Positions 33,905 through 43,504 of a stretch of DNA of 43,883 nt are shown here, piece by piece. The DNA comes from Aureobasidium sp. EXF-3400 (lineage: Eukaryota; Ascomycota; Dothideomycetes; Dothideales; Saccotheciaceae): the NCBI GenBank assembly GCA_024195585.1, contig SWBL01000387.1, positions 1 to 43,883 on the forward strand, read 5' to 3'. Both the position numbers and the translations under genes were made by a program. Numbering within the stretch: the first letter of the stretch is position 1; every line of letters begins with the position of its first letter. The notes below the pieces were generated by a model. The model was not told where the DNA came from. It saw nothing but the letters and a program-made list of their open reading frames with translations, and ran no database searches.

Positions 33905-35013
33905 GCGTCTCGTTTTGAGAGGAAGACTGGGAACTTTTTGCGCGTTGAGGTGAGCACTGGAATCAATCAAGCATGCGAACTGCAAATTCTGATGAGGAGA
34001 AGGACATGACGAAAACACCATGGCATCATAGAGGACCCCCGAAGCTTTGAACAGAGGGTGACTCTTTGGCTGGTCCGGTTTGCGAGCGCGTGCGCGCGAC
34101 ACCTGCTTCCGAAATATTTCTTCTGGTTGAAGGACGCGCGCAAAAGAAAAAGCAGCATTATACCAAGACTCTCACACGCAACAAAAATACCCCCCTTTCG
34201 ACTGTGCTTGTCAACGAAAAGAAAATGATATTTCCCAACCCTCCAAAAGATCCAACTTCACGTCCAGCTTTGCACGTCTCGTATATCTCTCCTGTCTATC
34301 CTACTTGTCGCGACTTCTTCTTCTGGACTTGTTCACGTGCAACGTCCAGACATGCGTAGATCTACGTTTTTGTCTTGACCATCAATGTGTCTGAAGTATA
34401 GATCTCTTACACGACTTCCGCCATCTCTCTTGTGAAGTGTGGCATTATGACTTCCCTTCTTCAGCCCTTCCAAGATATGCCTTTCCATACACTCATTCAC
34501 TTCATTTCCCTCGTCCTCACTCTGCTCCCCTCTCCTCTCACCCCACTCGGCACTCAATCCCTGCGACACAAACCCAACTGCTCTTTGCTTTCTCTCACCC
34601 CTGTGAAGCAAACGAAGTCGGGCTCTGAGGTTTACAGGAAAAGTAGACTATGGGTTTGGTGGTCCGCTGTCTAAATCCTTGTTCTCTTTCCCTGTTCTCA
34701 TTACTTTTTGTCGCTATATCAATGTGAACCACAACTCCTTTGTAAGTTTGCGGCCGCTTGAGAGTACAGGTCGTTGATACAGATACGGGAGGTACATATT
34801 TTCGTTGACTTTATCCGTGCAAGACTTTCATTTCCAAACTTGACGTCGTTATCTAGTGCCTTGAGATTGCTTTGCTTCATATCCCCTTGCCATCGTCGCC
34901 TCATTGTGCGATTTGTCAAACTCCTTAGCCTATCCATATCGCTCATACATCTCTAATCTGACTCGGTCCATCTCGGCTAATGCCATCAAACTTAGAGAGA
35001 TCCACTCCGACCC
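33905..35013. other. Intergenic region downstream of eS21
   Basis: About 1.1 kb between the eS21 3' end and the 3' end of the first small orphan gene (convergent). It includes C/T-rich stretches (34440-34560). Only short overlapping frames occur, none with protein-like content. Confidence 0.45.
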
Positions 35014-35633
35014 TCACTCCTCCCCCACACCAAAACATCCTCTCACTTGCCCCTCAACCATCCCCTTAACCTCCTCAACCACAATCTCCACAGCAAGTTT
35101 CTCAAGCCTTCCTCTATATCCCTCCATCACATCCTCGAACTCGCTCGTCCAGGGAAAATCTCCAAGATTACCTGCTGTCTTCTCTGCCTTAAGTCTGTTT
35201 TCTAGATTCTTGCGGTTGGTGGCACCTTTGCTTCCATCAAAGTAGTAGCGGAGAACCAGAACAGCGAGGCTGTTTTTGGAAGAGGATAGGTGGGTTTGTT
35301 TGGCTAGATGTGATATGGTTTCTGAGATTGTGTGGTTGGTGATGAAGGTTGTGATTTTGCGAGCACTGTATTTAGTTTTCTGTTAGCTGCTTGGAGAGGG
35401 AAAGGGGTGTATAGGGTGGGAGAGATATACTTCTCTGCTTCTTTCTCGATGAAGAGGAAGGACTCGGTGGATAGTTCTTGAGCTTTTGTTACATAGGTAT
35501 TCAGATCTTGGAGGATGGCGGTGTCTGTGTTTGTGTCTTTCAATATTTGATGGAGTGCTTTGAGGTCTTTGGCTAATTGCTTGGCTTGTTGCTTGCCAGT
35601 GGCTACTTGGTGGGAGAGTTCAAACGTTGCCAT
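35014..35633 (-). CDS. Small helical orphan protein, array member 1 (184 residues)
   Basis: Two exons: 35633-35431 and 35365-35014; intron 35430-35366 (GTATAT donor, ATACAG acceptor). The intron interrupts a codon after its second base (phase 2), and exon 2 opens with T. Exon 1 encodes a charged, heptad-like helix (KQQAKQLAKDLKALHQIL, then YVTKAQELSTESFLFIEKE). Exon 2 adds further helices (RKITTFITNHTISETISHL, SLAVLVLRYYFDG, DFPWTSEFEDVMEGY, RLEKLAVEIVVEEVKGMV). There is no signal peptide, membrane segment or known domain. Weak shared patterns (VTKAQE here, LTKAKE in member 2; a terminal helix ending KGMV or KGML) and the common intron phase suggest it is a diverged paralogue of its three neighbours. 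A TATA element lies about 70 bases upstream. Confidence 0.7.
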
Positions 35634-36214
35634 GATCTGTGGAGTCGAGTGTGGAAAGATCAGTGTTGAGGTGAAAAGGTCGGTATCAAGGGCAGAGTTG
35701 TTATATATGCTGCCAGCATGTGCTCAATCATATCACAAGATACTGCTGCTGCACACATGCTTGCTGTGTCATGATTGAGTACTGACTGGTGAGTTGTCAC
35801 GCTGACCGCCACAAGAGGCATGTCTGCTAACTCTTGATTGCAGATGTGTGGTTGACAGCTTACTACAACATCGAAGGTGTGGGATCAAGATATCAGAAGG
35901 ACGATTGTGAAAGGAATACATGTGTTCAAGAACCAAAGTATACACCAAGTCTAAGTCTGCTCTTCATTACATCAATGCTCTTCCTTCCAGAAATACGATG
36001 ACCTTGCTGTCCTTCTTCCGTGTGCTTCCTAATTTCAACTTGCAGTAATGCTTGCATTGCGAGTAATGAAGTTGCGCTATACTATGGTAGTGGGCGGTGA
36101 TGGGTGATCGATGATGGACAATGAACAATCCATATCCTTGGCCCGTGATCTGAAGACAGCTTTCTAATCGAGTGCTGGTGTTTCTTGCAGATTCTGGGGC
36201 GGTATCCCTGGCGT
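35634..36214. other. Intergenic region within the small-gene array
   Basis: About 580 bases: the promoter of array member 1 and the 3' flank of member 2. It contains the TATA-type element listed separately; otherwise nothing was recognised. Confidence 0.45.
35700..35711 (-). promoter_or_regulatory. Probable TATA box of array member 1
   Basis: Reading on the minus strand the element is AGCATATATAAC, 67 bases before the ATG of member 1. The identical 12 bases occur at 38395-38406, 83 bases before member 4. Spacing fits a core promoter. Confidence 0.55.
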
Positions 36215-36733
36215 TTACAGAACTGTTCCAAAGACGACCTCCGAGGCTTCTCTTCTAGCCCGACTTTCGAAGACTTTGGGATCGATTGACGCCAACATTC
36301 CCTTTTCGAGCTGGAAGAAGAATACCTCAAGGCGGATTTTCACTTCTTTGACGAAGCCTTCGCGTACTTTGGGCCAGTCTGGCGCGTGCACATTGGGTGT
36401 TCCTTTGAGTTCTTCTTGTTCTTTGGGCAGGGAGTCGATCTTGAACACAACGAAGTCAACAGCTTGGCCAACTATGTTGTCGATGGATTGACTGTTGCAA
36501 TAGTCAGCTTATACTTGTAATGCTGACGATAGATGTAGTAATTTGTAGTACGCGGCAATATCTTCCTTGGCTTTCGTCAAAAGATCTGATGCTTCGATAA
36601 GGTCACGGTTGGTGTCCTCTTTGGTTTTGCGTGGATCATAGTTGTCGCATTGAGCATCGTGGACCTTTGTGAGGGCAGCCTCGACTACTTTGTGAATTTT
36701 GGTCAGGTCGGGCTCTGGTTTGGTGTTTTCCAT
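36215..36733 (-). CDS. Small helical orphan protein, array member 2 (152 residues)
   Basis: Two exons: 36733-36552 and 36491-36215; intron 36551-36492 (60 nt, GTACTA donor, GCTGAC branch-like site, ACAG acceptor), phase 2, with exon 2 opening in T. The start is the ATG at 36733 (MENTKPEPDLTKIHKVV); the open frame upstream lacks this natural beginning. Exon 1 is a charged helix pair (VVEAALTKVHDAQ, EDTNRDLIEASDLLTKAKEDIAA). Exon 2 continues SIDNIVGQAVDFVVFKI, then HAPDWPKVREGFVKEVKI, RLEVFFFQLEKGML, and a short tail. No signal peptide or known domain. If the intron were retained the protein would end 13 residues later, so the spliced model is preferred but depends on a non-optimal donor. Confidence 0.65.
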
Positions 36734-37061
36734 CTCGGCGTGTGGTTTCGATGATAAGGCGGTGGCTGAGCAAGACAGAGGAGTGGTTGTCAATTCAACA
36801 GGCGATGCGACCAAAGACGACAAATAGTAGAAGTAGGTAGGCACGTTTTGGGAAACAGCAAAGACAGATTTACATTGAGTTGTGCCTGCCAAACTTGGAA
36901 GCAGCGCATACCAATTCAAGATGTGATGTTCCTTCCATCCCAAGATGCATCCAACCGAGTAGCTGAATCCCTTACACTTACCTAGGTACGATCCTGTCTT
37001 ATCTTTTCTGCATCCATCTCGTACCAATCAAAATGAGTCGCTTAACCTCTGCTCCTGCCAT
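36734..37061. other. Intergenic region within the small-gene array
   Basis: About 330 bases: upstream region of member 2 and 3' flank of member 3. No TATA-type element like those of members 1 and 4 was found here. Confidence 0.45.
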
Positions 37062-37662
37062 CTAGTATCCGGACAGGCTGTCGACAGACCTCACCATCTC
37101 TTTCTGGACAAGACCTGCAATGGCTGCAACGATATGCTTCTTGATGGCTTCTTCAGATTCGAGTGCCTCAAGGTTGGCTCTCTGGAAGACGACGTCGAGA
37201 ATTTCCTGCTTGTCGAACCACTCGACAGCGGTTTGTAGAACAGCTTCAGAGGGGCCAGTGAGGATCTTGCCTTTTCTGATCTCGTCGATAGTTGTCTTCA
37301 GGACTTTGGAGACGGATGCATTGACGACAGACCAAACATGCTCAGGACTGTTTATTGTCAGACAAAGCTTTTGCTTGACCTTCATTTGCGACTTGCCTGG
37401 TGTGGTTCACTTCCAATCTCATAACGCAGGACTCAACTTGAGCAATCGATGCGAGCACTTCATTCTGCTGCCATTCAGGGAGAGAGGAGTAAGACAGGTG
37501 CGAGCGCTTCTGGGAAAGCAGTGCTTTGATTCCTCGAAGATCGGTGTCGATGCGGAAGTGCTGACTCCACTCGTTGCATTGTGCAGGGGTGACGAGTGCG
37601 TTGGTCAGGCGCTCGATCTTGCGCTGGAGTTCCTGTGTTTCGTTGTCGGTAAGAACAGTCAT
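37062..37662 (-). CDS. Small helical orphan protein, array member 3 (183 residues)
   Basis: Two exons: 37662-37397 and 37347-37062. The 49-nt intron 37396-37348 appears to use a GC donor in perfect context (AG then GCAAGT), a TCTGAC branch-like site and an ACAG acceptor. It is phase 2 with exon 2 opening in T, as in the neighbours. No GT donor in this phase gives as good a model. Exon 1: MTVLTDNETQELQRKIERL, DTDLRGIKALLSQK, ASIAQVESCVMRLE. Exon 2: PEHVWSVVNASVSKVLKTTI, a DEIRKGKI stretch, EEAIKKHIVAAIAGLVQKEMV, ending SLSGY. The protein looks soluble and mostly helical. No known domain. A weaker TATA-like element (CATAAGTATAAC, 37757-37746) lies 84 bases upstream. Confidence 0.65.
37348..37396 (-). 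other. Putative GC-AG intron in array member 3
   Basis: The 49-base segment begins GCAAGT directly after AG, the strict context of GC-donor introns, and ends TCTGAC then ATAAACAG. Removing it keeps the frame and reproduces the phase and exon-2 opening of the neighbouring genes. It is a prediction from sequence only. Confidence 0.55.
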
Positions 37663-37976
37663 CTTGAGTTTTGAGGTGGTTGCTGAAGCTGAGACGAGAA
37701 CTGAATAAGTGGTGGAGAGATGAAGGAGATGATGAAAATTGTTTTGTTATACTTATGTTTCCCGCCTCCCTCCACGTGTTGGCCGATGATACGCGTTCTG
37801 CGATAGCGCATTCTAGATGCGTCGGACTCCTATGCTTTCACTGCTGCTCTTTGTGTTTGTACAGTCCTCAACCCTCCTCACCTACATGGTGACTAGATCA
37901 CGTATCTAGAACCTCCCTATGCTATCTTGTCGTCCATCTCCCTTCGCTGTGTCATGCGGTATGCGTCTGTAGTCAT
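37663..37976. other. Intergenic region within the small-gene array
   Basis: About 310 bases: the promoter of member 3 (TATA-like CATAAGTATAAC on the minus strand at 37757-37746) and the 3' flank of member 4. Nothing else was recognised. Confidence 0.4.
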
Positions 37977-38312
37977 TTAAAGTATTTCATCGTCGGAATC
38001 GTCCGTTGAAGGCGACTGTTTGGTATTCTGCTGCTGGTTGTGTTTGTTGCCACACTCACGAGACGATGTTGAAACGTTTGGAGATCCAGTCGTGTCACTA
38101 AACTTGGAGTCAGCATTCTGGTCAGTGGATTGGACATCACTGACATACCTGTAGATGCAATCATTGAGGTATAGGAGATCGGATTTCGTATCTTCCATTA
38201 AAGCGGCTGCTTTATCGACGATGCGAAGATCCTGCTCGTGGTCCTTGATCAATTTATGGAGTTTATTGACGTTGTCGTAGATAGTCTCCAACAGTTTACC
38301 GTAGTCGGTCAT
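37977..38312 (-). CDS. Small orphan protein, array member 4, short form (94 residues)
   Basis: Two exons: 38312-38149 and 38097-37977; intron 38148-38098 (51 nt, GTATGT donor, GCTGAC branch-like site, TTTAG acceptor), phase 2 with exon 2 opening in T. The intron is a multiple of three with no stop, so retention would insert 17 residues in frame. Exon 1 is a helix like those of the neighbours (MTDYGKLLETIYDNVNKLHKL, MEDTKSDLLYLNDCIY). Exon 2 is only 40 codons of Ser/Asn/Gln-rich sequence ending in an acidic DDSDDEIL. It thus lacks the folded second half seen in members 1-3. It could be a truncated or re-purposed paralogue. Confidence 0.6.
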   Translation of the reverse strand: MTDYGKLLETIYDNVNKLHKLIKDHEQDLRIVDKAAALMEDTKSDLLYLNDCIYRYVSDVQSTDQNADSKFSDTTGSPNVSTSSRECGNKHNQQQNTKQSPSTDDSDDEIL

Positions 38313-38858
38313 AGTGTTTTCCGAGAGAGTTGACTGTATGTAGGATAGATGGTCCGGAGTGCGATTGGAAGAAGGTCAACCTTCGGCCGTGATAGTTATA
38401 TATGCTTGCATGGTGTTGTTAGAAGATTCTTGCACTGTGTTACTTTCACCTGTATTGAGTGTTGTAAAGCACGCAGAGTTGGCAACCTAGAGACACAAAG
38501 AGTGATATATCAAAGATATGGATGACAACCAAACAAGGTTTGAAAGAACACAATGCATGCTTTGTGAGACAAAGAAGAGCTGAAGAAGTCGTGTTCATGC
38601 AGGACGTGCAAACAATCTCACGTCTATTCTTGGTGAGTTACTGATACGTGACTCGCAGAGATCACTGTGGTTCCATGACGGTGCTGGTTCCTCGTGAAGC
38701 TGGCCAAGATCAATATATCTCGAGAAGAAGTGGTTGTTGGACACAGGCATGCATGGCTTCTGGTGAAGTTGGAAGAAGCGTCAAAGCTTAGTCAAAGCCG
38801 GGATCTTGGCGCAATTGGCTGAACATGAACGGTAACAACAGCATTTTCTTCAACGATT
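38313..38858. other. Intergenic region between array member 4 and tRNA-Val
   Basis: About 550 bases: the promoter of member 4, including the TATA-type element listed separately, then sequence with no recognised feature up to the tRNA. Confidence 0.45.
38395..38406 (-). promoter_or_regulatory. Probable TATA box of array member 4
   Basis: On the minus strand it reads AGCATATATAAC, identical over 12 bases to the element before member 1 and placed 83 bases before the member 4 ATG. This supports a common origin of the two promoters, though TATA-rich words can recur by chance. Confidence 0.55.
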
Positions 38859-38932
38859 GGTTCTGTGGTGTAGTTGGTTATCACTTCTGTCTAACACACA
38901 GGCGGTCCCCGGTTCGAGCCCGGGCGGAATCA
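38859..38932 (+). tRNA. tRNA-Val(AAC)
   Basis: A 74-base cloverleaf without an intron. The acceptor stem GGTTCTG pairs with CGGAATC (two G-T wobbles); the D arm is in GTGTAGTTGGTTATCAC; the anticodon loop CTAACAC gives anticodon AAC (38893-38895); the T arm is CCCGG TTCGAGC CCGGG; the discriminator is A. It resembles eukaryotic tRNA-Val(AAC). The internal A box (TGGTGTAGTTGG) and B box (GGTTCGAGCCC) are intact. A TTTT run at 38937-38940 could terminate Pol III. Confidence 0.95.
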
Positions 38933-39460
38933 TTGCTTTTGCTGTCTTGTATATCGTTTCTGGTCTGTAGAATGCCATATATATGGTATATCATTTTGGA
39001 GGGTGGGCGAAATTTTCAACATTTATGGTGGCAGGTGCGGTCGATTGGCCGGCGTTACGGGACCGCGACGACCATGTGACTTGCGTGCCGAACTTCCCCT
39101 GCTTGCCCTCCTTGCCTGAAATCTCCACATTCACATTGACTCTCGCGCCGGACAGACTATATCCCGCCAATGGCATATCTCCCTGTTTCTCCGTCTATCA
39201 AAAATGATCTGAGGACGTGTAGGACGTGCAGGACATGTTCCTTTAACCGGTTAGCTGCCCTACCTGTTCCCCATATTTCCAAGTTACCCCGTGGGCGGGA
39301 CACTTGCGGAGAAACAGACAGCCTTCATGGAGAGGCGTCATCTTGTATGAGGGTGGTTCCTAGCGACAACATGCCCTCAATATAAAGACTATACTCGGTC
39401 GCATATCAGGATGGATCTGCATCCATTCTCATTCTTGTCTCTCCTACACACACCTAGACG
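38933..39460. other. Intergenic region, tRNA to exopolygalacturonase
   Basis: About 530 bases with the promoter of the pectinase gene. It holds three tandem near-copies of a 9-base word (AGGACGTGT, AGGACGTGC, AGGACATGT; 39212-39238) and a TATA box. No gene is supported. Confidence 0.5.
39381..39387 (+). promoter_or_regulatory. TATA box of the exopolygalacturonase gene
   Basis: TATAAAG lies 80 bases before the ATG at 39461, good spacing for a strongly inducible fungal secreted-enzyme gene. Inferred from sequence and position only. Confidence 0.5.
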
Positions 39461-40901
39461 ATGTTGTTCCAACCACTCTTTGCTGCGACTCTTTTGAGCG
39501 CTATCACAACCGTTGCTTCGCCGACGTGGTCAGCTCAGCAAGAGTATACCAAGTCTCTGCCAAAGAGCGTCTCCAAGCATCAAGGAGCACGCCCGAAGAC
39601 CGACATCTCTCCCAAGAAGCCCTTCAAGCCCTTCCCCTCTTCGCCTTCGAGAAACAGAGTCTGTTATGTTAGCTCCCACAACGACGGTGTGACTGATGAC
39701 TCGGACTACATTCTCTCTGCCATCAACAAGTGCAACAACGGCGGTCATGTCATTTTCTCTCAAGGCCAGAAGTACGTGATTGGTACAGCATTGAACCTTA
39801 CCTACTTGAACCACATCGATCTCGATATTCAAGGTTACGTTCAATTCACCAACGACACAGACTACTGGCAAGCGAACGCTTTCAAGCAAGTTTTCCAGAA
39901 TGCCACCACATTTTTCCAGCTCGGAGGAAATGATGTGAATGTCTATGGTGGCGGTTTCCTCGATGGTAACGGCCAAGTCTGGTATGACTTATATGCTCAG
40001 AACATCTACATCTTGAGACCTATCCTCTTCGGTGCTGTGGGTCTGCACAACTCGACCATCCAAAACTTGAACTTCCGCTACAGCCCTCAGTACTACAACT
40101 GGGTCGCCAACAGCACCAATGTCTTGTACTCGAACATCTCCATCTCAGGATCCAGTCAGAGCAAGAACCCGGCCAAGAACACTGTAAGTAGAATCTCCAC
40201 AAGAGGGACTTGAAGTATATCATGCTAATCATACTTTGCTTTAGGATGGATGGGACACTTACCGTAGCGACAACATCGTCATCCAAAACTCAATGATCAA
40301 CAACGGCGACGACTGTGTCTCTTTCAAACCCAACTCCACCAACATTCTCGTACAAGGCTTACAATGCAACGGTAGCCACGGCATCAGTGTTGGTTCTCTC
40401 GGACAATACCCTACAGAAACCGATATTGTCGAGAACGTCCTCGTCTACAACGTCTCCATGTCCAACGCCAGCGACGGCGCCCGCATCAAAGTCTGGCCAG
40501 GCTCACCCGCAGCCCTCTCCGGCGACCTCCAAGGCGGCGGTGGCAAAGGCCGCGTCAACAACATCACCTACGACACCATGAGCATCAACAATGTCGACTA
40601 TGCCATTGAAGTCACTCAATGCTACGGTCAAAAGAACTTGACTGCTTGCAATGAGTTCCCTTCTAAACTCACCATTTCCAACATTGTCATGAAGAATATT
40701 CATGGCACTACTAGTGCAAAGTACAATCCTATCTCTGGATATGTTGTTTGCAGCAGTCCTAGTGTTTGCACTAATATCAAGTTGTCGGATATCAACTTGA
40801 GCAGTCCTAATGGTACTGTGAATGAGTTTTCTTGTGGCAACGTGGATGAGAGTTTGTTGCAGGGGATTCAGTGTACTACTATCAACAAGGGGTACAACTA
40901 G
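39461..40901 (+). CDS. Secreted exopolygalacturonase (GH28)
   Basis: 459-residue product of two exons (39461-40183, 40245-40901; intron 40184-40244, GTAAGT, CTAAT, TTTAG). A signal peptide ([20 protein letters not shown]) precedes a basic Pro/Lys-rich segment, then the GH28 parallel beta-helix. The four GH28 signatures are present: NTDGWDTY (the intron splits NT from DGW), NNGDDCVSF (catalytic Asp pair), [11 protein letters not shown] and ARIKVWPG. The opening [18 protein letters not shown] and the [13 protein letters not shown] context are typical of exo-acting fungal enzymes, which release galacturonic acid from pectin ends. Many N-glycosylation sequons (NLT, NAT, NST, NIS) fit secretion. 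Exo rather than endo is inferred from subfamily resemblance. Confidence 0.93.
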
Positions 40902-41069
40902 TTTGCAGCTTCTGTATAGTACATAGCGACTGAATCCATGAATTCAATTCTCACGGTTGATAAGGTCTTGACAGAATGTATGAGCACAAGCATCTTCAAG
41001 TGACCCAGTATAGTCCTGATTCGATCAACGAGACGGTGATACGATCATACCTCTATCTAAGTGGCAATC

Positions 41070-42627
41070 TTACAACTTGTTCTCACGGCCTTCGGCCAAC
41101 ACCTCCTTCCTCCAACCAACTTCCACCCTCCTAGGTCCCTCCTTCTTGAACTCCACCAACACAACTCTCTCGTCATCTCCCTTTCTCCCTTCAGGCTCAG
41201 CCTCAGCACCAGGTTTATCAAGCCCCAAAACCACTCTACCGTCTTCTCTCTTCTTGCCTCCCAGCACAGTAGGTGAGATACACTTCTCACCCCAATTGCC
41301 TTGCTTGACGAAATCAAGCACTTGGTCCCGTTGCTTTTGTAATGTTGCAGAGTCTGGCGTAGGAGCTTCTTTACCTACGTCTCCCGACGGGCAGAGGAAA
41401 GGTGAGAGTAAATACATGAGGAAAAATTGAGGAGGGAAGAGGACAATGCGGGAGGAGCGGGCGAGACGTAGCCATGTTGCTGGGGGGAGGAAGCGAGCTG
41501 CGGTGTGTTCGAGACCGCCGTCGTGAGTGGGGACTGGGATCATGGTCTCTGGCTCATCTTCTTCGGCGTTGGAAGAAGAAGATGGTAGGTCTTTGGGCGT
41601 GTTGCTGAGGGGCAGTAGATAGATGTACATTTGAGTCGTGAAGCGTTTTGGCAGATTGGTAGGTGTGATCCAGCGGGTAAAGGGAATCAGATTATCTGTC
41701 CAGACATCAGCTTGATTCAATGACGGCAACCAGATAGCCAGAAAGAAACTTACCCAGATCGGCCTTTGCGTCTTTCTCATCAAGCCAGTCTTCAAACTTG
41801 ATCTTGTCTCCATGCACAAGCTTCCTGACTTTGACCCTCTCTTCTTCGTCCACCTCCAGTAGCCTTCCGTCCTTGGTCCTCGCTAACAAGATGCCACTTT
41901 CCTCGAAAGTCTCACGGACGGCAGCCATCCGATATACCTCGCTATCGTAGTGGCGAGAAGCATCTTCAGGAGCAGGTGGGTCGCCATCGTGGAATGGAGA
42001 GATATTGCCGCCGGGGAAGACGTGTGCAGAAGCAAACGACGATGAAGTTTGTACTCGGCGCAGGAGAAGAATATGGTTTTCTGGGGAGATCAACAAGACA
42101 CTAATAGCATTGTCAGTTGATTGAGAGGCAGAAGATGTTGTGGTTTGCAAGATGGTGGGTGAGCCAGAGGGTGATTATGAACAGGGTCGCACTCGCAGCA
42201 TGATTCAAGAGCCATTTTTCGAACAATTGGACAACATCAACATCAATGATAGGTCGGACAGGTCTTGCAATGGAAATCGAACCCGCAAGACTATCAGGCA
42301 AGACAATGCTGAATCGTGGAGAGGAAGGGTTGCGAGGTTGAACAACATAACTTCCAATATCAAAAAGCATAAACTGCAAACCCGTCACAGCGAACACACT
42401 ACGTACCTCGAACTTGGTCTAGGAATGGCAGGTGCCTTCTTTCCCTTCTCGCCGTTTCCTTCATACCCCTTTCCTAAAGCTGTAGTCTTCGACATGCTGC
42501 GAAATGTTGTCGGTTGTTTGCTTGAAAATGGTCCGGCAATACGAAATGGTCTCGAGGCACGAAGAGCAATGACGTCGACGACAGGTAATGCCAGTGCTGA
42601 TGGCGCAAACAGACGGGCAAGATACAT
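41070..42627 (-). CDS. NUDT19-like Nudix hydrolase with C-terminal PTS1
   Basis: 397-residue model of three exons: 42627-42407, 42100-41754 and 41695-41070. Intron 1 (42406-42101, 306 nt, AG then GTACGT donor, CTGAC branch, TTAG acceptor) joins IPRPSS to SVLLISPENHILLLRR. Intron 2 (41753-41696, GTAAGT) restores LDNLIPFTRW. The Nudix box has the interrupted form of the NUDT19 group: VFPGGNIS, a long insert, then AAVRETFEESGIL (RExxEExG). The protein ends NKL, a variant peroxisomal targeting signal 1. Mammalian NUDT19 is a peroxisomal CoA diphosphohydrolase, so CoA or acyl-CoA is the likely substrate by family. The start could instead be the internal Met before SKTTALGKGY. The region upstream of exon 2 lacks an in-frame ATG, which is why exon 1 is needed. 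Confidence 0.85.
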
Positions 42628-43504
42628 GCAGATGAACGAGGAGTGTCAGAGGAATAGAGGCGGATGTATCAAAACAGTACAAGAAGGGATCGTGAAGAGA
42701 TCTCGGATGTAGATTCGTGGAGGGGAGGCATGCGATGCGGACAGCCGAGGCACGCCTAGCGCCCGTTTCGGAGGTGCGCGAGATGAAAATGGATATATGG
42801 CGGTCGCTGAAGAAGACTGGTACAAGTACTGTGGACAAATAAATTCTTTGTAAGTATAGAGTATTTTGATCACTATTGAAGGCCCAAGTGTGTAGTAATA
42901 TGGTTGTAAGAAGCGTTGCGAATGGATATGGCAAGGAAGCGACGTTGACTTGGGGCTCTGAGCCGCAAAGCTGGAAGCAAGCTGTCCTGAGCTCCAGGCC
43001 CAGGAGCTCAAGCTCCAAAGAGCTACAGGTCGTTCAGGCAGCTATTCTAGACTCCTAAAAGATGCTCAAATGGTGATTGGACATTGTAGATTGCATTTAG
43101 CCGGGCTATAGGTCGAAGGGTGGTCGCAGCGATGCGGCAGTCGCAATGTCGCATTCGAACTGGTTGTTGCAGTGGTGTCACATAAATCGATCAGCGGCGA
43201 ACCGTGGTTGCAGAGCTGTTGTGTCACGTCGAGAAGGAAGGTAAACGTCAGTTGTAGTGGTCAGGACAGGCGTTTCTATTTCAAAAAGCCTCCCCAGTGT
43301 ATGAGTAGAGGATTTTCTTGTTTGTTTTTAAGAAAGTCTTGAAAAGAGCCCCGTCTTATCCTGGCCATGTCATCATCCTTCGGCAATTCATCCCTCCGGG
43401 CGTCAATAGAAAATAATGTACACGTCGATGTTTTAGGTTTCCTTGTGACCAGGGCTGACTTCGAACTCCCCAAAAGACATCGCTCATTGCAGAGGTGAAG
43501 ACGT
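42628..43504. other. Intergenic region, Nudix promoter and ATP9 3' flank
   Basis: About 880 bases between two minus-strand genes. It holds a perfect 8-base inverted repeat with a 7-base loop (42988-43010) and a following AGCTCC repeat. A 185-codon minus-strand frame overlaps Nudix exon 1 in another register and has no protein-like content. Confidence 0.45.
42988..43010. repeat. Short perfect inverted repeat
   Basis: TGAGCTCC and GGAGCTCA flank a 7-base spacer (AGGCCCA). It lies about 360 bases upstream of the Nudix ATG. It could form a hairpin or bind a dimeric regulator, or be chance; no function is claimed. Confidence 0.6.

Noticed and set aside
37973..38164. Alternative frame for exon 2 of array member 4
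   Set aside because: Needs an AAG acceptor and gives a Thr/Arg/Gln-rich end; the TTTAG acceptor keeps the acidic tail, a more natural frame.
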